Positions 8,658 through 17,060 of a stretch of 64,000 nt of DNA are shown one piece after another. Position 1 is the stretch's first letter, and every line of letters starts with the position of its first letter. Both the position numbers and the translations under genes were made by a program. The stretch is from Tumidithrix helvetica (GTDB taxonomy: Bacteria; Cyanobacteriota; Cyanobacteriia; Pseudanabaenales; Pseudanabaenaceae): contig NZ_CBDDRA010000020.1 of the NCBI RefSeq assembly GCF_965232925.1, forward strand, positions 1 to 64,000. The letters run 5' to 3'. Under the pieces are notes generated by a model. It was not told the origin of the DNA. It saw only the letters and a list, made by a program, of their open reading frames with translations, and searched no databases.

Positions 8658-8660
8658 CAT

Positions 8661-8696
8661 CAATCCCCAAAAGTGTGATTACACTTTTGGGGATTG
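8661..8696 (+). terminator. Perfect hairpin after the VOC gene
   Basis: CAATCCCCAAAAGTGT and its complement ACACTTTTGGGGATTG form a 16-bp stem with a GATT loop just 3 bp after the stop codon. A-rich sequence follows rather than a T run. Confidence 0.65.
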
Positions 8697-8726
8697 AAAA
8701 CCAAACCCCGAGATGACTTGTATAAC

Positions 8727-8757
8727 CGATATCAAAGAATATTAGCCATTGATATCG
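8727..8757. promoter_or_regulatory. Inverted repeat upstream of the unknown gene at 8796
   Basis: CGATATCAA and TTGATATCG are exact complements separated by 13 bp, about 40 bp before the start codon. It could be an operator or a leader hairpin; no regulator can be named from the sequence. Confidence 0.35.
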
Positions 8758-8795
8758 TTCTCGCATGAGATGACAACAACATTAAGAACAATTCC

Positions 8796-9287
8796 ATGAC
8801 AAATATGACCTTTGAAGCTGCGATCGCCTACACCGAAACTTTACGAGTACGAAAAGATTTAGAAGCCTCACAACTAAAATCAGAAGTTGAAGCACTTATT
8901 AAAACTTCAAATGGAGCGAGGGGATTTTTTGTAAGTTTTTTGACCAGCACATGGGAATTGGCCGATAATCCCAGCCCTGCAATTATTCAAGCTTTGCAAT
9001 CTGAACCCAAGGCGATCGCAGAATTGCTTGTGAAAAACCTTGCCATGTCAACAGCAATGGCAATTACCCATCGTCGTAATGGCGACACAGAACAGGCTCA
9101 TGATTCCGAGCGCGTGGCTAAACGCACGACCCTTTTAATTGAGAAAGTAGATTTGCCAGAAATTCGCACAATTGCTGCCCAAATGCTGAATTCAGCAACC
9201 TCAAACAAAGGAGAGTATGCAGCATTTCTCGAAAAATGGGGCTATGACGCCGAACAAAAACAAGCGATCGCAAATGCCCTAAGTTAA
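8796..9287 (+). CDS. Conserved cyanobacterial protein of unknown function
   Basis: 163 residues, soluble and largely alpha-helical by composition, without signal peptide or membrane segment. The core NGARGFFVSFLTS, ELLVKNLAMSTAMAITHRRNGD and the end YAAFLEKWGYDAEQKQAI look like a conserved cyanobacterial protein I cannot name. Its place between the receptor and the binding protein of an iron-uptake cluster suggests a role in iron or heme handling, but this is only context. Confidence 0.7.
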   Translation: MTNMTFEAAIAYTETLRVRKDLEASQLKSEVEALIKTSNGARGFFVSFLTSTWELADNPSPAIIQALQSEPKAIAELLVKNLAMSTAMAITHRRNGDTEQAHDSERVAKRTTLLIEKVDLPEIRTIAAQMLNSATSNKGEYAAFLEKWGYDAEQKQAIANALS

Positions 9288-9307
9288 TAACCGCTATATT
9301 AAAGAAG

Positions 9308-10237
9308 ATGATTTATCGAGTATTTCAATTGATGAGATCGCTAAGAAACTGGGTGATTATCCTCATAGTTGCCATATTTACCATTTCCTGTAATTCTGCC
9401 ATTCCTTCGCAATCTTCTGTCCCACCTGCTAGCAAAAGTTCGCAAACCACAGCGCCTGAAGTTAAACCTGCTGGTGCTTCTAAGGTTGTTGCCTTGACTT
9501 CACTTTCCGCAGATATTATCTATCGCTTGGATAAAACCAAATTAGTCGGCATCCCCGGAAGTCGCTTGTTAAGAGAGAATGCCGAAATCTCCAAAATCAC
9601 CCAAGTCAGCGAAGGGCAAACACCACCTAATCTAGAGAAAATCATCGCCCTCAAACCTGACTTGGTAATTGGTGCAACGGGATTCCACGCTCGAGTTCTA
9701 GAAAAGCTGAAAGGGCTAGGCATCAAAACAATGACTTCTAGTATTACTAGTTGGAAATCATTAGAGGAATTGACTAAAGCGCTCGCTACCGAAATTCAAG
9801 CCGATCCCACTGCCTTGATTCAGTCCTATCAAACTCTACTCACCCCAAAAGCTGGCAAATCAGAATCAACGCTCGTACTGGTCAGTTCTCAACCAATCCT
9901 TGCTCCTAATAAAAACAGTTGGGCGGGAGATTTGCTGACACAATTCCAAATTGACAATGTGGCGGCTGAACTACAGGGGCAAAGCCCCCAACGTGGCTAT
10001 ATTACACTTTCGGCAGAGAAGGTTTTAGAAGCTAACCCAAAGGTGTTGATTCTTGTGGATGTTGGTGATGGCACGATCGGCAAACTCAAAGAAGTTCCCT
10101 TCTGGAATAAACTCGGGGCTGTGACTAGCGATCGCGTCTACACGTTTGACTATTACGGATTGGTAAACCCAGGTAGCATTGATGCCATTTCTAAGGCTTG
10201 TAACAAGTTACAGGCGATCTTTAGTGCCAAGGCTTAA
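9308..10237 (+). CDS. Periplasmic binding lipoprotein of the iron/heme ABC importer
   Basis: 309 residues with a lipoprotein signal (VIILIVAIFTISC, lipidated cysteine at about 28) followed by a BtuF/FecB/HmuT-type periplasmic binding fold: KVVALTSLSADIIYRL, LEKIIALKPDLVIG, and LEANPKVLILVDVGDG. It would deliver the ligand to the FecCD-type permease encoded at 3617. The gene starts 20 bp after the unknown gene at 8796, so both are probably on one transcript. Ligand identity is inferred from the heme-type receptor. Confidence 0.85.
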   Translation: MIYRVFQLMRSLRNWVIILIVAIFTISCNSAIPSQSSVPPASKSSQTTAPEVKPAGASKVVALTSLSADIIYRLDKTKLVGIPGSRLLRENAEISKITQVSEGQTPPNLEKIIALKPDLVIGATGFHARVLEKLKGLGIKTMTSSITSWKSLEELTKALATEIQADPTALIQSYQTLLTPKAGKSESTLVLVSSQPILAPNKNSWAGDLLTQFQIDNVAAELQGQSPQRGYITLSAEKVLEANPKVLILVDVGDGTIGKLKEVPFWNKLGAVTSDRVYTFDYYGLVNPGSIDAISKACNKLQAIFSAKA

Positions 10238-10271
10238 AATATCTCCATAACAATTCCATTGTCGTCCAACA

Positions 10272-10339
10272 GGTCATATATATGTTGGTGCCTTTTTATG
10301 CAGACACCGTGACGTTACCCTTTGGTGTGCATTCTCCAC
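10272..10339 (+). pseudogene. Internally deleted isiA fragment
   Basis: Two blocks of isiA sequence are joined here. 10272-10288 is identical to 1073-1089, and 10289-10339 matches 1305-1355 with only two differences; the 215 bp between are missing. No open frame of use remains. It is the only isiA-like DNA in the 320-bp gap between the binding-protein gene and dnaB, and shows that a second isiA-type gene or a partial duplication once lay at this end of the iron island. Confidence 0.85.
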
Positions 10340-10557
10340 TTCATAACATGTGACAGGCGACGAAACGGCTTGAGTCATTTGCTTTTAACTCCTTTTCTTA
10401 CCCATATATTATCAAACTCAACATTGCAACCAATTTCATTGGCAAAGGGTAAAAATTCTAATTATGAGTATTTCCTTAGTTTCACCCTATGTTTGATAAG
10501 TCTAGTGTATAAGACTATAAACATAGATCGGGTGAGTGTAGTTCTGAGAGTTAACGG

Positions 10558-12390
10558 ATGAGTAACGAGTTTGAAAGCGCGAGCGATCGCTTCCCCCCCC
10601 AAAATATTGAGGCTGAAGAAGCAATTTTAGGGGGGATTTTAATGGATCCAGAAGCAATCTCGCGTGTGATGGACTTGCTGCGACCAGAGATGTTTTACGT
10701 CGCAGCCCATCAAGAGATCTATCGTGCCTGTTTAATGCTGCACAACCAGTCCAATCCCACGGACATGATGAGCGTTACGACTTGGCTGAGCGATCGCGAT
10801 ACCCTCGAAAAAGTGGGCGGACAGAGCAAGATCGTACAGCTATGCGATCGCACGGTTAGTGCCGTCAACGTTGATTACTATGCCCAGTTGGTTGTAGACA
10901 AGTTCACCCGCCGCAGACTCGGTGAAGCAGGACGCGCCACAGTGGACATTAGTTTTAACTCAGAGATGGAGTTGGCTCAGGCGCTCGATCTGGCGGAACA
11001 AAAGATTTTTGCTGTCACCCAAGCCCGCACGCAGCAGGGCTTAATTCCCGCAGGCGATATTCTCACCAAGACCTTTTACGAGCTAGAGAATCGATTTAAT
11101 GCGCTTGGCTCGGCAAGCACTAGTTTACCTGGTTTAGCTACGGGCTTTTATGACTTTGATGCCATGACGAACGGGTTGCAGCGATCGGATTTGATCATCA
11201 TTGCAGGCAGACCTTCCATGGGGAAAACTGCTTTTGGTGTAGAAGTCGCCAGAAAATTGGCAGAAAATCACAAATTACCGATCGCGATTTTCAGCCTAGA
11301 AATGTCAAAGGAGCAACTCGTTTATCGTCTGCTTTCTAGTCAATCAAAATCGAAAGCTACAGATATTGGAATTGATAGCAATCGTCTGCGATCGGGGCAA
11401 ATCAGTGAGAATGAATGGGCAACTGTGGCAATGGCAATCAGTACCCTATCCGATCTGCCTATTTTCATTGATGATACCCCCAATCCTTCGGTAACCGAGT
11501 TGCGTTCCAAAGCTAGGCGTTTGCAAGCAGAAAAGGGAGGCGTTTTAGGCTTGATTCTGATTGATTATCTGCAATTAATGGAAGGTTCTGGTTCGGACAA
11601 TCGCGTGCAAGAATTATCGAGAATTACGCGATCGCTCAAAGCCTTAGCCCGCGAACTACAAGTACCTGTGATTGCCCTCTCTCAATTGAGTCGCGGCGTA
11701 GAAGCCAGAACCAATAAGCGTCCCATGCTATCTGACTTGAGAGAATCAGGCTGTTTGAGTGGTGGCTCCCTAGTGACGATGGCAGATACAGGAGCAGAAA
11801 TTCCCATACGAGATCTGGAGGGAAAATCTGGGTTTTCAATCTGGGCATTGAATACCGAAACGATGAATATGGAACAGGCGATCGTGAGTAATGCCTTTTG
11901 TACGGGTACAAAACCTGTGTGGGCTTTAACCACAAACTTGGGTCGATCGATCGTGGCAACGGCAAACCACAAGTTCCTGACGATCCAAGGTTGGAAACGT
12001 TTAGATGATTTGAAAGTTGGCGATCGCCTCGCCTTGCCTTGTCATATTTCTAGCCCAGAACTACCCGAAGCAACTGCAGAATTCGCTAACCGCGATATCT
12101 ATTGGGACAAGATTAAAGGAATTGATTTTGTTGGACAAGAAGTAGTTTACGATTTAACCGTTCCAAGTTTAGAAAACTTCTCGGTGCAAGGATTTTATGC
12201 CCATAATTCCATCGAGCAAGACGCAGATTTAGTAATTAATTTATATCGCGATGAATACTATAATCCTGATACCCCAGATCGCGGCATTGCCGAAATTATT
12301 ATTGCCAAACATCGAAATGGTCCCGTGGGTACGGTTAAATTACTGTTTGAACCCCGCTTAACCAAATTTGAAAATATGGCTTCGAGGTAG
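10558..12390 (+). CDS. dnaB: Replicative DNA helicase DnaB, intein-containing precursor
   Basis: The hexameric replication-fork helicase. The N-terminal domain begins with PPQNIEAEEAILGGILMD; the RecA-like motor has Walker A GRPSMGKT at 217-224 and LILIDYLQLM as Walker B. At residue 399 the host sequence SDLRESG is interrupted by a 152-residue intein, and the extein resumes at SIEQDADLVINLYRDEYY. After splicing the helicase is 458 residues, the usual size. The start ATG directly follows a short leader without a strong Shine-Dalgarno. The insertion site is the same as that of the Synechocystis DnaB intein. Confidence 0.96.
   Translation: MSNEFESASDRFPPQNIEAEEAILGGILMDPEAISRVMDLLRPEMFYVAAHQEIYRACLMLHNQSNPTDMMSVTTWLSDRDTLEKVGGQSKIVQLCDRTVSAVNVDYYAQLVVDKFTRRRLGEAGRATVDISFNSEMELAQALDLAEQKIFAVTQARTQQGLIPAGDILTKTFYELENRFNALGSASTSLPGLATGFYDFDAMTNGLQRSDLIIIAGRPSMGKTAFGVEVARKLAENHKLPIAIFSLEMSKEQLVYRLLSSQSKSKATDIGIDSNRLRSGQISENEWATVAMAISTLSDLPIFIDDTPNPSVTELRSKARRLQAEKGGVLGLILIDYLQLMEGSGSDNRVQELSRITRSLKALARELQVPVIALSQLSRGVEARTNKRPMLSDLRESGCLSGGSLVTMADTGAEIPIRDLEGKSGFSIWALNTETMNMEQAIVSNAFCTGTKPVWALTTNLGRSIVATANHKFLTIQGWKRLDDLKVGDRLALPCHISSPELPEATAEFANRDIYWDKIKGIDFVGQEVVYDLTVPSLENFSVQGFYAHNSIEQDADLVINLYRDEYYNPDTPDRGIAEIIIAKHRNGPVGTVKLLFEPRLTKFENMASR
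11752..12207 (+). other. DnaB mini-intein without homing endonuclease
   Basis: A protein-splicing element of 152 residues inside dnaB. It starts with the nucleophile Cys of CLSGGSLVTM (block A), has TANHKFLT (block B, TxxH), VVYDLTVPSLENFSV (block F) and ends FYAHN (block G, HN), followed by extein Ser as the C+1 nucleophile. There is no DOD/LAGLIDADG endonuclease between blocks B and F; the gap holds only the segment around LPCHISSPELPEAT. All residues needed for splicing are present, so it should be active. Confidence 0.95.
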
Positions 12391-12430
12391 AATTCACTGA
12401 CCTATGATTTGCACGAGAGTATAAAAAATT

Positions 12431-13507
12431 ATGAGACGGCGAGAGTTTCTCATTAGTGGTTCTGTCATGCTTGGCGTGGGGGGATGTGGTTTATTTGCCG
12501 ATCCTAACCGTTTGCGCATCTTGGGACTAGCAGGTGCAATTCCTAGTAAGGTTGTGGGACAGTTTGAAGGTACCTTTAGTAAAACGACTGAGTTAAAAAC
12601 GGCTAAAACACCCCAAGAGCTTTGGCAAGAACTCCTCGCAAAACCAGATGCCGATAAAAAATTCGATCTGACCAGTATTGGTGATGCTTGGCTAGACAGT
12701 GCGATCGCGCAATCTCTGATTCAGCCAATCTCTCCTAACCTCTTGGCACAGATACCTCAATGGACAAAGTTGGATACGCGTTGGCAGCAACTGGTCACTC
12801 GCAAAACTGGGGAGAAATCGCAGGTTTGGGGTATTCCCTACCGTTGGGGTACAACCGCGATCGCCTATCGTCAGGACAAGATTAAATTTGAAATTACCAA
12901 ATGGGCAGACCTATGGCGACCCGAACTCAAACAAAAAGTCACACTGCCCGATCACCCCAGAGAAGTTATTGGAATTGCCCTAAAGAAACTCGGTTTATCT
13001 TATCAGCAAGAAGATCTTAGAGCGATTAAAGAATTGAACGATGAACTCAAGCAACTGCAACAGCAAGTTTTTATCTACACCTCTGACACCTACCTACAGC
13101 CCTTACTGATTGATGATACTTGGGTCGCCGTGGGATGGTCGCAGGATATGCGTAAAGCGCCTCAACAAGACCCCAATATTAAAGCGATCGTACCAACCGA
13201 AGGAACAGCACTCTGGAGTGATATTTGGGTATTACCAAAGCAAGCGAATCCTGCAAATCTTCCCTCTGCCTGTCATTGGATGGACTATAGCCTCACCCCA
13301 GCGATCGCGGCTCAAATTACAGCACTCACAGATGCCACCACAACTTCCTCTGCTTTAGAGCAAGTACCAGCCAGTATAAAAGCAGATATTCTTAAGTTTC
13401 CTGCACCGCAAACGATCGCTCAAAGCGAAGTGTTCCTGCCTCTCTCAGAGACAACTGCGAAACAGTACAAAGAAATTTGGACGAAACTACGAACCAATAG
13501 CCTGTAG
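12431..13507 (+). CDS. Tat-type extracellular solute-binding lipoprotein
   Basis: 358 residues. The N-terminus MRRREFLISGSVMLGVGGC combines a twin-arginine motif with a lipobox (cysteine at about 19), so it is exported folded through Tat and anchored by lipid. The rest resembles polyamine/spermidine or iron-type binding proteins (PotD-like): a KFDLTSIGDAWLDSAIA segment, WGIPYRWGTTAIAYR, and a W-rich hinge. The ligand is unknown and no permease is adjacent. The Tat translocase gene tatC lies about 900 bp downstream. Confidence 0.75.
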   Translation: MRRREFLISGSVMLGVGGCGLFADPNRLRILGLAGAIPSKVVGQFEGTFSKTTELKTAKTPQELWQELLAKPDADKKFDLTSIGDAWLDSAIAQSLIQPISPNLLAQIPQWTKLDTRWQQLVTRKTGEKSQVWGIPYRWGTTAIAYRQDKIKFEITKWADLWRPELKQKVTLPDHPREVIGIALKKLGLSYQQEDLRAIKELNDELKQLQQQVFIYTSDTYLQPLLIDDTWVAVGWSQDMRKAPQQDPNIKAIVPTEGTALWSDIWVLPKQANPANLPSACHWMDYSLTPAIAAQITALTDATTTSSALEQVPASIKADILKFPAPQTIAQSEVFLPLSETTAKQYKEIWTKLRTNSL

Positions 13508-13517
13508 AGAATGAGAA

Positions 13518-13949
13518 TTACTGTTTTGTCGGTACTTGCTTTACAGAAGCTCGATCGGAGAGTTGATCGGTGGCTTCGAGAATTGGGTTGAAAACTCTAA
13601 GTTTTCGGCGTTGTTGCAGCTTAAAATCTTGAACGGTTTGACTAAATGTAGCGACAGGATTGGGACTATCTTTTGGTGATTGCCAATTTAGCAGGTTAGT
13701 GATGCCATCAATCGCAGGAATGCTGACCTTATCCCCTCCAAGTTGGAAGAAATTCATACTCCCACTTAAAACTGAAGAATTATTTTGTTGCATCTCCCCC
13801 AATGTTTTTTGAGATAGAGGCGTATCATTGCCCGTTGGTTGACCAATTGTGGCAATCTGGGCGATCGCATCTAAAGCGAAATAAGAACCACAGACAGACA
13901 TTGCGCCACTACCCGCGATCGCAACCAACCATAGTTTTTTGGAAAACAT
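13518..13949 (-). CDS. Secreted protein of unknown function
   Basis: 143 residues starting at ATG 13949, which is preceded by AGAGGTC as a good ribosome binding site; longer starts are possible but would bury the signal peptide. MFSKKLWLVAIAGSGAMSVCGSYFALDAIAQ is a plausible signal sequence given in parts here. The mature part is polar, with a basic RRKLRV stretch. I do not recognise a family. It converges on the Tat-type binding protein with only 10 bp between stops. Confidence 0.55.
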   Translation of the reverse strand: MFSKKLWLVAIAGSGAMSVCGSYFALDAIAQIATIGQPTGNDTPLSQKTLGEMQQNNSSVLSGSMNFFQLGGDKVSIPAIDGITNLLNWQSPKDSPNPVATFSQTVQDFKLQQRRKLRVFNPILEATDQLSDRASVKQVPTKQ

Positions 13950-14427
13950 TTCTTGACCTCTCCTGATAATATTTGGGCTTTGGGTTAGCAACACAGAGTC
14001 CCAAAGAGAAGTTGCTTGCTTTTGTGCAGGCGAAACAATCAGTGCTCTACAAACTCAACACAAGAGAGGTAAAGCTAATGGAATATTGATAGAGCCCCAA
14101 AAACCAGAAATTTAGCAACTAAGAATCATCTGTAAATTGATTAAAGGACTTTGACTGCCCATGCTCAATCGAAGTTCCTGTAAAAATTTTTTATGAATCT
14201 ATTTTGCTAACGAGCGCAGTGATTTACTGCCATGAAACTTAAGCTACCACGAACAAAATTCCCAAACTCACTTTTGGCTCATAAAGTTAATATTTCGCAA
14301 ACTTTATCCTCCTTAAGGCGGAGCTTTAAATATTTAGGAAAGCTTTTAAGCAGGACATCAAAATCTAATGCCTGCTAGGATTGAATTGATATTTATCAAG
14401 AACTTAAGAACTAAGCTTTAGGTTTTC
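13950..14427. other. 478-bp intergenic region before tatC
   Basis: It divides the divergent unknown secreted gene and tatC and must hold both promoters. I see no repeat element, RNA gene or convincing operator. A short inverted repeat around CTCCTTAAGGCGGAG near 14309 is the only local structure. Confidence 0.4.
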
Positions 14428-15234
14428 ATGTCAATTCCTACTACTGACACCACGCTAGAAACCCTTAGCCAAGCGCCAACATCTGAGGATGAGGTGCTTG
14501 ATGAGGCGACGGATGAGGTAATTGATGAGGCGATCGATGACGTAGAAATGTCGCTATTCGATCACCTTGAAGAACTGCGAACCCGAATTTTCTACGCGAT
14601 CGCGGCGGTAATCGTTGGGGTTATTGGTTGCTTTGCGATCGTCAACAAAATTGTCTACCTGCTTGAGATTCCCGCCCATGGGGTCAAGTTTTTGCAATTG
14701 TCACCCGGAGAATACTTTTTTGTATCGATTAAGGTGGCTGGCTACAGTGGCATCTTGGTCGCGAGTCCCATGATTTTGTACCAAATCGTGCGATTTGTTC
14801 TACCAGGGCTCACGAAAAAAGAAAAGCGGCTCGTTGCCCCGATCGTGTTTGGTTCCAGCATTCTGTTTGTGGCTGGCATTGTGTTTGCCTATGTAGCGTT
14901 GATTCCCGCTGCCCTCAATTTCTTTATTAGTTACGGTGGGGATGTGGTCGAGCAACTCTGGTCGATCGATCGCTATTTTGAATTTGTGCTGCTGCTGCTA
15001 TTTAGTACGGGCTTGGCATTTCAGATCCCGATCGTACAGGCATTGCTAGCAATCACAGGAATTGTTTCCTCTAAAAAAATGTTGGCAGGATGGCGGTTCG
15101 TCGTGCTAGGCGCAGTAATCCTCGGAGCAGTGTTAACGCCATCCACCGATCCCATGACCCAAAGTTTGCTGGCTGGGGCTGTGGGGATGCTCTACTTTGG
15201 TGGCATCGGCATCGTAAAGTTATTAGGTCGCTAA
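14428..15234 (+). CDS. tatC: Sec-independent protein translocase TatC
   Basis: The membrane receptor of the twin-arginine export pathway, 268 residues with six helices. The diagnostic MSLFDHLEELRTRIF is at about 40-54, then LSPGEYFFVSIKVAGYSG, and ILVASPMILYQIVRFVLPGLTKKEKR. An acidic 38-residue N-terminal extension (repeated DEATDEVIDEAIDD) precedes the conserved core, a variable feature among cyanobacteria. The next gene, cimA, starts 12 bp downstream. Confidence 0.97.
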   Translation: MSIPTTDTTLETLSQAPTSEDEVLDEATDEVIDEAIDDVEMSLFDHLEELRTRIFYAIAAVIVGVIGCFAIVNKIVYLLEIPAHGVKFLQLSPGEYFFVSIKVAGYSGILVASPMILYQIVRFVLPGLTKKEKRLVAPIVFGSSILFVAGIVFAYVALIPAALNFFISYGGDVVEQLWSIDRYFEFVLLLLFSTGLAFQIPIVQALLAITGIVSSKKMLAGWRFVVLGAVILGAVLTPSTDPMTQSLLAGAVGMLYFGGIGIVKLLGR

Positions 15235-15246
15235 AGGTGGACAGAC

Positions 15247-16992
15247 ATGAAAGATTGCCAACCTAACCTCCAACCCTCCAAACTGCAAATCTACGATACA
15301 ACCCTACGAGATGGGGCACAGCGAGAAGGGTTATCCCTATCGATTGAGGATAAAGTCAGAATTGCCCGCAAACTCGATCGCTTAGGGGTAGCCTTTATTG
15401 AAGGCGGTTGGCCTGGGGCAAATCCCAAAGATGGCGAGTTTTTTCGGCGGATTCAAGCAAAACCCTTGATGAATGCCGAACTGGTTGCCTTTTGCTCGAC
15501 ACGCAGACCGGGAGCTAAAGCCAACGAGGATGCGATGCTCGTGCCGATTATTGCCTCAGGTACGCGCTGGGTGACCGTATTCGGTAAGTCTTGGGATCTG
15601 CATGTTACTGAGGGCTTGCGCACCACCCTAGATGAAAATTTGGCAATGATTACCGATACGATCGCCTATCTTCGCAGCCGCGATCGCCATATCATCTACG
15701 ATGCCGAACATTGGTTTGACGGCTATAAGCAAAATCCCGAATATGCACTTCGTACCTTAGAATCAGCGATCGAGGCTGGGGCTGAGTGGCTGGTTTTTTG
15801 CGACACCAACGGCGGCACATTGCCCAGCGAAATCGAAACCATTGTGAAACAGGTTGGGAACTGGTTATCAGAAAGGGGCGATCGAGATTCTAAAGGGATA
15901 ATGCCAAAGCTGGGGATTCATACCCACAATGACTCAGGGCTAGCGGTGGCAAATGCTTTGACTGCGGTGCAACAGGGTGTAACCATGATCCAAGGGACGA
16001 TCAATGGCTATGGCGAACGCTGCGGCAATGCCAATCTCTGCACGTTAATCCCCAATTTACAGCTAAAAATGGGCGTGCCATGCATCACGGACGAACAGCT
16101 AACCCAACTATCTGAGGTGTCTCGCCAAGTTAGTGAAATTGTTAACCTCGCCCCCGACGAACATGCGCCCTTTGTAGGTTTGTCAGCATTTGCCCATAAG
16201 GGTGGCATTCACGTTAGTGCAGTTCAGCGCAATCCGCTCACCTACGAACATATTGCCCCCGAGCAAGTCGGTAACAGCCGTCGAATTGTGATTTCCGAGC
16301 AAGCAGGGCTAAGTAACATCCTGTCTAAAGCCAAAGCCTGTGGTATACCCTTACAAAAAGACGATCCGACCTGTCGCCAAATCCTCCAAAAAATTAAAGA
16401 CCTAGAACAACTGGGTTACCAATTTGAGGCAGCAGAGGCAAGTTTCGAGCTATTAATGCGAGATGCGATCGCCCAACGACCTCATTTCTTTAGCGTGCTT
16501 AGTTTTCAAATTCATAGCGATGCCGCCCGCCATAGCGATCGCCACGGTGAGGTCGATTCCCTCGCCACGGTAAAGGTTATGGTAAAGGGGCAAGAAAAAT
16601 TAACAGCTTCGGAAGGCAATGGGCCCGTATCAGCGCTTGACGCAGCTTTACGCAAATCTTTGGTGAAGTTTTACCCAGCGATCGCCCAGTTTTATCTGAC
16701 CGACTACAAGGTACGGATTCTCAATAGCAATGCGGGAACGGATGCCAAAACCCGCGTGCTGATTGAGTCTAGCAATGGCGATCGGCGATGGACGACCGTA
16801 GGCGTCTCCACCAATATCATTGCCGCATCCTGCAAGGCCTTGGTGGAAGGGCTAGAGTATGGGTTGATGCTTTATGAATCGCAAAACTCACCGAATCACC
16901 TAAGCGATCGAGGTTTGTCAGATTTTATCGAACAAAATTACGATCGAAGTAATCCAAATAACCAAATTGGTGCTATAAATCTCGCAAATTAA
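15247..16992 (+). CDS. cimA: Citramalate synthase
   Basis: A DRE-TIM metallolyase that condenses pyruvate and acetyl-CoA to (R)-citramalate, the threonine-independent entry to isoleucine. DTTLRDGAQREGLSLSIEDK holds the metal and base residues; GGWPGANPKD, HTHNDSGLAVAN and GTINGYGERCGN are in order. The C-terminal third (about 400-560) is the LeuA-type allosteric dimerisation domain. The 581-residue length and the E-GGWPGANPKD motif favour citramalate synthase over LeuA. It probably shares a transcript with tatC. Confidence 0.9.
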   Translation: MKDCQPNLQPSKLQIYDTTLRDGAQREGLSLSIEDKVRIARKLDRLGVAFIEGGWPGANPKDGEFFRRIQAKPLMNAELVAFCSTRRPGAKANEDAMLVPIIASGTRWVTVFGKSWDLHVTEGLRTTLDENLAMITDTIAYLRSRDRHIIYDAEHWFDGYKQNPEYALRTLESAIEAGAEWLVFCDTNGGTLPSEIETIVKQVGNWLSERGDRDSKGIMPKLGIHTHNDSGLAVANALTAVQQGVTMIQGTINGYGERCGNANLCTLIPNLQLKMGVPCITDEQLTQLSEVSRQVSEIVNLAPDEHAPFVGLSAFAHKGGIHVSAVQRNPLTYEHIAPEQVGNSRRIVISEQAGLSNILSKAKACGIPLQKDDPTCRQILQKIKDLEQLGYQFEAAEASFELLMRDAIAQRPHFFSVLSFQIHSDAARHSDRHGEVDSLATVKVMVKGQEKLTASEGNGPVSALDAALRKSLVKFYPAIAQFYLTDYKVRILNSNAGTDAKTRVLIESSNGDRRWTTVGVSTNIIAASCKALVEGLEYGLMLYESQNSPNHLSDRGLSDFIEQNYDRSNPNNQIGAINLAN

Positions 16993-17060
16993 CTATAAAA
17001 GCTGTAAACTTTTGCCTGCTTACTCAAGATGGCGTAGTTGCGAGGGGATTTCTCAAACAT

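Noticed and set aside
10322..10561. 79-codon plus-strand frame before dnaB
   Set aside because: It starts inside the isiA remnant, overlaps the dnaB start and resembles no protein.
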